Made by a program: the position numbers and the translations under genes. A model generated the notes under the pieces. The model had not been told where the DNA came from, ran no database searches, and saw only the letters and a list, made by a program, of their open reading frames with translations. DNA of 64,000 bases from positions 206,297 through 270,296 of the forward strand of contig NZ_JAEUXI010000004.1 of NCBI RefSeq assembly GCF_016775005.1, given 5' to 3'. This document shows, piece by piece, positions 56,419 to 64,000 of this stretch (the first letter of the stretch is position 1; every line of letters begins with the position of its first letter). Origin of the DNA: Streptococcus suis. GTDB taxonomy: Bacteria; Bacillota; Bacilli; Lactobacillales; Streptococcaceae.

Positions 56419-57606
56419 TTAGACAATGATATCTTCTTTTTCGATCAGGACAATGGTCCACATCATGGAAATGGTCACGACTGCTAGTGCCAGAATTAAA
56501 GGCATCCAACTTCCAAACAGAGGGAAGCTATAGCCAAGAAGACCTGGACCAAAGGCAGCAATCAAGTAGCCACCTGTCTGTACCATACCAGATAACTGAG
56601 CGGTCGCCTGGCTGTTGCTAGTTTTCAAGGTAAAGCCCAACATCATGTAAGGGAAGAGGGCAGCATTTGAAAAGCTAAGAATGATGTGGAGTGCTGACCA
56701 GAGAACAAAATTGGCTGGAATAAGGGCCATCATCACCAAACCGACAAGGGTCGCTGACGAGATAGCTAGCATGATATTCCGACGCATTTCCTTGCTTTGA
56801 CGAGAGAGGATGGCTGGGATAATCATGGACATGGGAATGGCTGTCATATTGAAGAAACCAGCCATCAGTCCTGCTTCTGCCTTGCTAAAACCAACGGACT
56901 GGGAAATAGTTGGTAACCAGGTAATCTCTGTATAGTAGAGAACCGACTGCAATCCACCAAACATCAGAAAGGCCAGAGCTGCCTTATTTTTCCAGATGGA
57001 ACTGCTTTGCTGATTCTGTTCTTTAGCCTCAAAGCGGTGATTGTTGCGCGTCGTAGGCAACCAAATAATAAATGCCAAAAAGACTACGCCTGTGATTAAA
57101 AGGACAAAGAACTGCCAAGAACTTGCTGATACAATTGGCACAGCAATCATCGCTGCAACTGTTGCTGCTACCCCCATCAGGGTGATGTAGATGGTCGTAT
57201 AAAGCCCGATTTTCTTTGGAAAATTAGCTGTTACCAAGCTAGGTAACAAAACGTTGATGAAAGCAATCGTTGCACCAACAATGACAGTTCCTAAAAATAG
57301 GAATGGGAGTCCCAAAATGCGCATCCCTGATCCAATAACCATGACAAACAATACAATCGCCATGAGTTTTTCCATCCCAAACTTTTCAGCTAACTTTGGT
57401 GCCAAAGAAGAGCACAAGGCAAACATAATCAAGGGGATAGAGGTTAAAATGCCTAACGAGCTAACGTTTACTCCCAAATCTGCAGCAACATCCGTTAAAA
57501 TAGCCGGTAAAGCTGTAAAGGGAGCACGCATGACGACCCCAAGCATCACAATTCCCAAGGTAGTTAGTAATAATTGATTCTTTTTCAAGTAGTTCTTTCC
57601 TTCCAT
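56419..57606 (-). CDS. MFS transporter, CynX/NimT-like
   Basis: 395 residues, twelve predicted membrane helices. Opens LLLTTLGIVMLGVVMRAPFT, with RAPFTALPAIL resembling the first-helix motif of the CynX/NimT (2-nitroimidazole, cyanate) group, and MEKLMAIVLFVMVIGSGMRI as the loop 2-3 region. Direction and substrate unknown; relatives export small organic compounds. ATG 57606 has only a weak ribosome binding site; a TTG at residue 7 is an alternative. Divergent from the MetE-like gene. Confidence 0.8.
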   Translation of the reverse strand: MEGKNYLKKNQLLLTTLGIVMLGVVMRAPFTALPAILTDVAADLGVNVSSLGILTSIPLIMFALCSSLAPKLAEKFGMEKLMAIVLFVMVIGSGMRILGLPFLFLGTVIVGATIAFINVLLPSLVTANFPKKIGLYTTIYITLMGVAATVAAMIAVPIVSASSWQFFVLLITGVVFLAFIIWLPTTRNNHRFEAKEQNQQSSSIWKNKAALAFLMFGGLQSVLYYTEITWLPTISQSVGFSKAEAGLMAGFFNMTAIPMSMIIPAILSRQSKEMRRNIMLAISSATLVGLVMMALIPANFVLWSALHIILSFSNAALFPYMMLGFTLKTSNSQATAQLSGMVQTGGYLIAAFGPGLLGYSFPLFGSWMPLILALAVVTISMMWTIVLIEKEDIIV

Positions 57607-57628
57607 TTTCCATAAAAATGCACTCTAG

Positions 57629-57637
57629 ATTATACCA
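57629..57637 (-). promoter_or_regulatory. Extended -10 promoter of the MFS gene
   Basis: TGG-TATAAT on the minus strand, about 23 nt before the ATG. Confidence 0.5.
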
Positions 57638-57695
57638 TAAGTCCCCTTGCTTCCCAAGTAAATTTATCAAAAATCACAAAAAAGAAAGCTTTACC

Positions 57696-57712
57696 TATAG
57701 TTTAGAACTATA
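57696..57712 (+). promoter_or_regulatory. MetR/MtaR-type operator upstream of the MetE-like gene
   Basis: TATAGTT-TAG-AACTATA, perfect 7-bp arms. This matches the box TATAGTTTnAAACTATA described for the streptococcal methionine regulator (MetR, also called MtaR). The likely -10 is TAGAAT (57758-57763) with a poor -35, and the box centre lies about 66 nt before +1, the usual place for a LysR-type activator. Confidence 0.7.
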
Positions 57713-57793
57713 TATTTGTTGACTATTTAACTATTTTTCAAGTTGGAGAGTTTCAGGTAGAATAAAACCATCACTTTGAAAGAGAGAAATGAT

Positions 57794-58942
57794 ATGACAA
57801 GTTCTAGATTTCAATTAGTTGGTTCCTTGCTACGACCATCTGACTTAGGAAAATACAAGCGCGAGATTGAAGTACGAGATGACATCTCCTATCCATTTTA
57901 CCAAGATTTTGCAGGCTACCAAGAAACAGAACTGGCAGATATCAAGTCTGTGATTGCGGAGCAAAAAGAACATGGTATTCCTTATCTAACAGACGGTGAG
58001 TTCTCAAAATCTATGTGGCACCTTGATTTTGCCTGGGGCTTGCATGGCATTGAGCGTTACATCGCTGAGCATGGTTACCCTTTCAAGGACCATGATGGGA
58101 ATATCTATGAAACCCGTAAAGATATCGGTCTACGTATCGTCGATAAATTGTCTGGTAAAAATCATCATTTCATTGACATCTACAAGATTGTCAAAGCTGA
58201 GGCTGGTGATGCCGCTACCAAACAGACAGTTTGGGGACCAGCACACGCCTTTACAGAAATTGCTGTCTTCAATGGTCAAGTTGGTCCTGACCAAGTCTAT
58301 CAAACACGCGAAGATTTGAAAGAAGGCTTGATCCAAGCCTACAAGGAGTTTCTGACGGACTACAAGGCAGCAGGTGGTGAAATCGTACAATTCGATGACT
58401 GCCTTTGGGAATTGTTTGACCCCGCAAACCCTGTTCCATTCTTCCCACAGGATGATCCAGAAGCCTTGGCTGCACTTGCTGATGAATTCGTAGCCATCAA
58501 CAACGCTGTCATCGCTATCGGTCATGACTTGGGTCTAACAGTTTGGACACACAACTGCCGTGGTAATTATGAAAGTCGGCACGCTGCTGGCGGAACTTAT
58601 GAAGCCATTGCAGAGAAATTCCTTCGTGACCAGCAATATGACCGCTTCTTCCTAGAATGGGATGATGAACGAGCTGGTGATTTAAAAGCTTTGGAAAGCT
58701 TGCGTGATAAAGATGTTGAAGTTGTCTTAGGTCTTCTATCTAGTAAAACAACTGACCTAGACGATGAAGAACGTGTATTCCGTCTCTTGGAAGAAGCAAG
58801 CAAGATTATTCCAAAAGAGCGTCTCTACTTGTCACATCAATGTGGATTCGCCTCATGTGATTCAGGTAATGAATTGGCCATCCCAGAACAATGGGCGAAA
58901 ATTAAACAAGGCCAAGAAATTGCAGAGAAGTTTTGGGCATAG
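57794..58942 (+). CDS. MetE C-terminal-domain-like protein (YxjG/YxjH family)
   Basis: 382 residues from ATG 57794; an in-frame TTG at 57776 is less likely. Single TIM-barrel related to cobalamin-independent methionine synthase. Starts FQLVGSLLRPSDL, has YLTDGEFSK near 66, and Zn ligands in WTHNCRGNY near 254 (His, Cys) and SHQCGFASC near 348 (Cys). It lacks the MetE N-domain. Methyl transfer to homocysteine or demethylation of a sulfur compound is likely; the MetR-type box upstream fits. The methyl donor is not known. Confidence 0.83.
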   Translation: MTSSRFQLVGSLLRPSDLGKYKREIEVRDDISYPFYQDFAGYQETELADIKSVIAEQKEHGIPYLTDGEFSKSMWHLDFAWGLHGIERYIAEHGYPFKDHDGNIYETRKDIGLRIVDKLSGKNHHFIDIYKIVKAEAGDAATKQTVWGPAHAFTEIAVFNGQVGPDQVYQTREDLKEGLIQAYKEFLTDYKAAGGEIVQFDDCLWELFDPANPVPFFPQDDPEALAALADEFVAINNAVIAIGHDLGLTVWTHNCRGNYESRHAAGGTYEAIAEKFLRDQQYDRFFLEWDDERAGDLKALESLRDKDVEVVLGLLSSKTTDLDDEERVFRLLEEASKIIPKERLYLSHQCGFASCDSGNELAIPEQWAKIKQGQEIAEKFWA

Positions 58943-58965
58943 CCTCTTCTCCTTATTCGTGCACC

Positions 58966-58996
58966 ACAACAGCCCCATCTTTGATGGGGCTGTTGT
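58966..58996 (+). terminator. Terminator of the MetE-like gene
   Basis: ACAACAGCCCCATC-TTT-GATGGGGCTGTTGT, 14-bp perfect stem, followed by TTGTTCTTCT. Confidence 0.85.
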
Positions 58997-59039
58997 TTGT
59001 TCTTCTGAAGTCTTAAAACTAGAAATTGGTTCGAAGTGT

Positions 59040-62000
59040 CTAGTAAGCTGATTCATTTTCAAAAGAATCTAACAAACTCCCTAGTGGCTTCCAAGTCAAA
59101 CCAATGTCTTCATTGTCCTCCTCAGAAACTGAACTTGTATATTCTCCGAAAATATCGGATAACCACTCTAGATCTTCATCGGATAACTCGATGTCTTCCT
59201 CACTTGATTCATCAGTGGTTTCCAGATGATCCTCTATAGGGGAACTTGGAGCTTTCGTTTCGGTTGATGGTGCTGGTTGGCTAGGTTTTTCAGTCTCACC
59301 TTCATTTTCAGTGAATGTAGGAGTTTCTGTTGAAGCTGATTCTTCAGAAGTTGCTTCAGGTTGACTTGCTAGCACTTGATTATTAGTTGCATTTGAAACC
59401 TCTGATGCTTCTGTAGAACTTGAAGCTTGTGCATGACTCGGATGAATCTCAGCTGGTGCACTTTCTACTTCGATAGGTTGAACTAGGGCTGGTTGATTTG
59501 CTTCCACCAATACAATTTCTGGCAAACTCAAAGAATTGACAAAGAAGTCTCTAGTCCCCTCGACAAACATATTCATTTCCAGACGATTCATCTGCAAGAC
59601 ACCATACTCTTCAGACATTTCCAACTGCTGCTGAACCTGACTCTTGATATCATTAGTCATTGCGATGCTGCTGGTTATCAAGTCTTCAGCTAACAAAATA
59701 GGACTAGCTGCCAATTCTCTTCTCACAACCATGCCATAAATCTGATTAATGAGACGAGCTGCCTCTTGGCGAGTGGTTGGCTTCAGATACGGACTGTCAA
59801 TTCGCGCCAAAAGGTAGTCCATGTATTCCATCAATCGAATTTCTGCTCGATCTTGGAACTGCTGAATTTCCTTCAAACTATGGGAAATTCTAGCCAACTC
59901 TTTCTCATCTCTCTTGAGACTAGCCTGATTAATTCGTTCCACCCAAAAAGTCTGTGACGTTGCTGTCCCAGTTAGATTGGTCATTCTCAACAAAGCAAGG
60001 AGGTCCTGATAAGTTTGATTTTCTGCCTCGGAACCTGGTTCGGTCTCTTCAAGCGCTTTTTCATCTTGTACTTGCTCTACAATATCTGGGAAGGTCATCT
60101 GTCTTGTAAACATCTCGCGGATGTCTGCTACAAATGCCTCCATAAATGCCCTATTTACTTGCAGTTTTTCTGATGCAGGACTAGTCTGAATAGGGTAGGT
60201 TTGATGAGCGACCTTTGCAAAATGGAGAGCGATTTTCACTTCCACCAATTCTTTGGACAAATCCAAAGGTTTGACGGTACTATTTCCTCCCAAGGTTGCT
60301 TGGAACAGACGATCTAAGGTGCCTGCCAATCTTTCCCGCAAATCAGGTGACAGATACGTTTGATCCAACTGAATAAGCATGTAATCCATATACTCCATTG
60401 CCGTGATATCTGGACGGTCTTGGAAATGCTTCAACTCTTGCAAGATATGCTCTAAATTAAGCAATGACTGCCTGTTTTTATCCTGACTGGCTTGATTGAG
60501 TTGATTGGTCAATTCTTCCTTATTAACTGGCAAGTTGCTAGTATCTAACATGCGAATCTTTTCAAGAATTGATTGATAAAGGCTATCAGCTTGATCTTCA
60601 TGACGGCTGGTCTCTTCTTTCAAAATATGAACCTTCTCAAATTGAGTCAACATAGCAAGATAACCTTCCGTCGAATTGGTAACCAATTCATCTAAATGGC
60701 TTGAAAACTCCTCCAAAGCTCGTTCAATACGACGGTATTCCTTGCTCGCTTGACCATATTTTTCAAGCGCAGTTTGACGCAAACGATCCACTTCTTGATC
60801 TACGATCACTCGAGCAAACTCTCCCTCTCGGTAACTTCCTACAATACTTGGTAATTTATTAGCAAGATAAGGTTCGATGCCATCCACTGCTTGAATATGT
60901 AAAACATGATCATGACTTCCATGTGGAAGAGTGAACTTCTTATCTCGGATTATCAATTTAGAAGGTGCAATACCTGTCCGCTTGGCTACCGCCAAAAGCT
61001 CCGCTTCAAAGTCCATTTCCGGATCACCAGTCACCTCTGGAATGACTAACATAGACCGTAAGATCACATATGGATGCACATGAGTCGGATCATAGGCGTG
61101 ACTAGGATCATTGAAGCTAAAGGTCGTATCTGAAACTCGAATAGCTTCTTTTGGTACACCATAGACCTTAGAAATGTAGTCGATTTTTCTTTCCAAATCC
61201 TCGTTGCTTTTAAACGGTTTGGTTAAATCAATATCTTTCAAAAGTACCAGATGATCATGATCCCCATGCGGATACATAAAGGCTTGGCCCTGCGGAGTAT
61301 CCAAAAGACTAATGGAACTTACAGGTAAACCAAGTGCCTGGGCAAGATAGTCACGCTTGGTGGTAATCACTGCATCTTCTTTTGATGGTACCAAGGATTC
61401 CTGACACTTACTATCATCAACTGTAATTGGATTGCTTGTAGAATCACTAGCTTCACTCTTGTCATTGTCTAGCGCCTCTGAGTCAGCTTGAGGATTGGTT
61501 AGCAAGAGATAAGCCCATTTTGATCGAGCAAGGTCTTCTTTTCTAAGGACGTGGGTATGGCCCTTATGCTGAACAAGCAAGCCTAAGGCATTTTGACCGA
61601 TAATACCTTTTCCATCAAACAAAAAACCATCACTAGTCGGGTAATCAAGCCCAGCAATTGCTTGAATCCTTGGTACCACAGGAACTACAGGTTGATGTGG
61701 CTGTCCAACTTCTATAGTATGAATAGGATTTATTGTGGATGTTACTGGACCATTAGCAACTACTCCCCTATTTTGTTTTAAAATATAATGGTAATGATCT
61801 CCATGTCGAACTGTGTAGCCATTTGCATCTTCAGCTATGATATCTGCTGGGTTAAATTGATAATGATCTTGATGGGATGCACTAGATACCCGAGAATCTG
61901 CTCGAAAATCCGATTGCTTGGTGAAATCCATACCAACTGGGATCAGATATTCCCACTTGCTCCCTTTCAAATCGCCATAAAAAATAAAATGCCTGTGACC

Positions 62001-62591
62001 ATTATGCAGCACGACAATACCTGTCGCTGTTTTACTTTCCACTTGTTTTTCATCTGTCAATAAAAAGCCATCTGTGGTTGGTCTGTCAATTCCAGCAACT
62101 CCTGTCTGACTTGTTGAAGACTGACTTTCTGATTCATGGTCATGGCCGTGATCATGATGGTGATGATCATGTTCTGGATTATTTTCGGTCAACTTTCTCG
62201 CCTCTTCCAAAGAAACAATTCCATCTCCAGCTTTTTTAGGATAGTAATAAATTTTCCCCTTAACACGAATAATATAGCCTGTCCGAACTTTATAAAGAAT
62301 ATCACTTTCATTTAATCTGTAGCTTGAATCATCTAAAAGTGTTTCCTTTAAGAATTTCGCTTCATAAGGTACAGAACCCTTTTCAAAATGTTGATGGTCC
62401 CCATGAACCAATACGTATCCATCTTCACTTAAGGCAGCAACCACATAAACAATGTCTTCCTTTTGAGCCTGATGCTGGTCAAGCGATGTGCTAATTTCTT
62501 GTGCCTACTGTTCTTGCTGACAAGCCATAAGTGTCAGTCCACACATAAGAGAAATTCCTGCTAGAAAAAACTTCCCTTTCATATTCACCAT
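59040..62591 (-). pseudogene. Pht/histidine-triad lipoprotein interrupted by an in-frame amber codon
   Basis: From ATG 62591 (or GTG 62588, ATG 62582) the frame reads a lipoprotein signal (MKGKFFLAGISLMCGLTLMA then Cys) and QQEQ, then TAG at 62505-62507, then continues open in the same frame to 59040 (1134 residues from a GTG at 62444). The body has HxxHxH motifs HGDHQH, HNGHRH, HGDHYH, HKGHTH, HGDHDH and HGSHDH and a run of His/Asp after residue 110, typical of zinc-binding Pht proteins that feed AdcA-type receptors. The C-terminus is Glu/Ser-rich without an anchor. Everything but the one stop looks functional; the secreted product can form only by readthrough. Zinc-box promoter upstream. 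Confidence 0.85.
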
Positions 62592-62618
62592 TTTCTCCTT
62601 CTTTCAACGCAAAAATAA

Positions 62619-62681
62619 TTCACCAGTTAAGTATATAATTTTATCATTTATTAGTCAACTGGTTAGTAATTAACTGGTTTA
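62619..62681. promoter_or_regulatory. Three AdcR-like zinc operator boxes
   Basis: Consensus TTAACnnGTTAA. Matches are TTCACCAGTTAA (62619-62630), TCAACTGGTTAG (62655-62666) and TTAACTGGTTTA (62670-62681), each with one or two mismatches. Box 2 covers the -35 and box 1 touches the -10 of the pht promoter. AdcR, a MarR-family zinc repressor, is known to control pht genes. Confidence 0.75.
62630..62658 (-). promoter_or_regulatory. Promoter of the pht gene
   Basis: TTGACT (plus-strand 62653-62658), 17-nt spacer, TATACT (62630-62635), about 32 nt before the ribosome binding site. Confidence 0.75.
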
Positions 62682-62702
62682 TATTTTGGTGTTTTTAACA
62701 CG

Positions 62703-62735
62703 AAAAAAGAGAGAACAAATTTTGTCCTCTCTTTT
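62703..62735 (-). terminator. Terminator of the LPXTG surface protein gene
   Basis: On the minus strand AAAAGAGAGGACAAAA ... TTTGTTCTCTCTTTTTT: a long stem with one mismatch and a T run. Confidence 0.8.
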
Positions 62736-62797
62736 CAAATAGTGAAAAATAGTAATTGTTAATAAATATAACCAATGTTACTTGAAAATTTCACGTT

Positions 62798-64000
62798 TTA
62801 GTCATCTTTTCTTACGACAGCTCCCACAAAAGATAAACTAGCTAAGAGAGCACTTCCACAAGTAATCAATACAAGTGTTGTGTCCGACTCACCCGTACTT
62901 GGTAATACTGTAACATCAATCCCAGGCGTTACGACAACTTTTGGATTCCTCGGTTGGCTTGGAATATTTGGATTAACAAATGGAACTGATGGTATCGGCA
63001 CAACCGGTGGAGTTGGTACGACTGGTACCGTTGGTACAACTGGTGTCGTTGGTACGACTGGTACCGTTGGTACAACTGGTGTCGTTGGTACGACTGGTGG
63101 AGTTGGTACAACTGGTGGGATTGGTACGACCGGTGTCGTTGGTACAACTGGTGTCGTTGGTACGACTGGTGGAGTTGGTACGACCGGTGTCGTTGGCACA
63201 ACCGGTGGAGTTGGTACGACTGGTACCGTTGGTACAACTGGTGTCGTTGGTACGACTGGTACCGTTGGTACAACTGGTGTCGTTGGTACGACTGGTGGAG
63301 TTGGTACAACTGGTGTCGTTGGTACGACTGGTGGAGTTGGTACAACTGGTGTCGTTGGTACGACTGGTGGAGTTGGTACGACTGGTGTCGTTGGTACGAC
63401 TGGTGGAGTTGGTACAACTGGTGTCGTTGGTACGACTGGTGGAGTTGGTACGACTGGTACCGTTGGTACAACTGGTGGGGTTGGTACACAACCACAGTCT
63501 TTACCATCTCTACCGTCTTTACCATCTTTACCATCTTTACCATCTTTACCATCTATTCCGTCCTTACCATCACGGATAAAGGTGGTTTCCCGACTGCCGT
63601 CTGGTTTAACAATGGTAATTGTTTGACCGCTGTTGCCATCTTGATCTGTACCTGGTGTAACAGTGACTTCTGAATTCTTACCGTCGCGACCATTGAGGAT
63701 GGTTTGACGACTAATTTCATTGCCATCACCATCCTTGATGATGATTGTTGTTCCGATAACTTTGTCACCTTCTCGAACTTCAATTTGTTCAACTAGAGGT
63801 GATTTACCGTCTTTGCCATCTATTCCGTCCTTACCATCTTTACCATCACGGATAAAGGTGGTTTCCCGACTGCCGTCTGGTTTAACAATGGTAATTGTTT
63901 GACCGCTGTTGCCATCTTGATCTGTACCTGGTGTAACAGTGACTTCCGAATTCTTACCGTCACGACCGTTGAGGATGGTTTGACGACTAATTTCATTGCC
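62798..64000 (-). CDS. Collagen-like, proline-rich LPXTG surface protein, C-terminal part (runs off window)
   Basis: About 400 residues in the window, open across 64000. From N to C: a ~92-residue repeat (ISRQTILNGRDGKNSEVTV, then TPGTDQDGNSG and GSRETTFIRDGKDG), present almost twice with a 276-bp period; collagen-like Gly-Lys-Asp triplets at the repeat ends, longest at about 63497-63560; CGC (Cys-Gly-Cys); about 160 residues of PVVPTTP/PVVPTPP hexad repeats as a wall-spanning stalk; LPSTGE about 35 residues from the end, a hydrophobic helix and RKDD. Sortase would attach it to peptidoglycan. Function is probably adhesion (inference). Antisense open frames across the repeats are by-products of codon periodicity. 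Confidence 0.85.
   Translation of the reverse strand, partial: GNEISRQTILNGRDGKNSEVTVTPGTDQDGNSGQTITIVKPDGSRETTFIRDGKDGKDGIDGKDGKSPLVEQIEVREGDKVIGTTIIIKDGDGNEISRQTILNGRDGKNSEVTVTPGTDQDGNSGQTITIVKPDGSRETTFIRDGKDGIDGKDGKDGKDGKDGRDGKDCGCVPTPPVVPTVPVVPTPPVVPTTPVVPTPPVVPTTPVVPTPPVVPTTPVVPTPPVVPTTPVVPTPPVVPTTPVVPTVPVVPTTPVVPTVPVVPTPPVVPTTPVVPTPPVVPTTPVVPTTPVVPIPPVVPTPPVVPTTPVVPTVPVVPTTPVVPTVPVVPTPPVVPIPSVPFVNPNIPSQPRNPKVVVTPGIDVTVLPSTGESDTTLVLITCGSALLASLSFVGAVVRKDD

Noticed and set aside
62880..63626. 248-residue plus-strand frame rich in Gly-Thr-Val
   Set aside because: It is the antisense image of the PVVPTTP and Gly-Lys-Asp repeats of the LPXTG protein. Three-base periodicity keeps several frames open; there is no ribosome binding site or family resemblance.

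Overview
The window looks like a chromosomal segment of a low-GC Gram-positive coccus, most probably Streptococcus suis or a close relative. Pointers are the streptococcal order cmk / LysM protein / ferredoxin / EbsA-like, a Pht histidine-triad protein behind AdcR-type zinc boxes, an LPXTG surface protein, LtaS, a rhamnose-glycan locus resembling the group B antigen locus of S. agalactiae, and many TGn-TATAAT extended -10 promoters. The species call is inference; there is no rRNA or other decisive marker.

Region 1 (1-15118) is an aromatic amino acid island. Reading left, pheA (partial), aroK and aroA. Reading right, two tandem DAHP synthases, aroE and aroB. Then, reading left, an ABC importer (two substrate-binding lipoproteins, permease, ATPase), and an operon rlmI-like / aroD / aroC / tyrA / UPF0342. 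Together these give the whole shikimate pathway to chorismate, the tyrosine and phenylalanine branches, and uptake. Upstream of the importer (10257-10570) is what I consider the best find: a consensus promoter, a 20-codon leader peptide ending in Tyr/Phe codons, and mutually exclusive RNA pairings ending in a terminator. This is the architecture of translation-coupled attenuation, not an ordinary T-box.

Region 2 (15119-22142) holds ltaS, the infC-rpmI-rplT operon with a long leader and an AUA start for infC, cmk, a LysM protein, a small ferredoxin (probably leaderless), an EbsA-like protein, and a decayed ISL3-family transposase.

Region 3 (22143-41509, all minus strand) is the rhamnose-glycan locus. 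rfbA-rfbC-(nucleotidyltransferase-fold gene)-rfbB-rfbD make dTDP-L-rhamnose. After a terminator and a new promoter come rgpA-like and rgpB-like rhamnosyltransferases, a DPM1-like transferase with a DUF2304 partner, a Cna-B-like membrane protein, more GT2 enzymes, a LicD / IspD-like / SDR cassette that suggests an alditol-phosphate decoration, a DUF2142 membrane protein, a flippase and two final glycosyltransferases. A strongly structured RNA-like intergenic element lies upstream of rfbB.

Region 4 (41510-58996) is housekeeping: ZIP metal transporter with an operator-like dyad, metA-dnaD-trmK-nif3, apt, recJ, cls, the miaA-hflX-hypothetical-rnz-SDR operon, DUF3042, an MFS exporter, and a MetE-like protein behind a MetR/MtaR-type box. 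A 41-bp tandem repeat lies at 56125-56312.

Region 5 (58997-64000) is surface biology: an amber-interrupted Pht gene with three AdcR-like boxes, then the C-terminal part of a collagen-like, proline-rich LPSTG-anchored protein that runs off the window.
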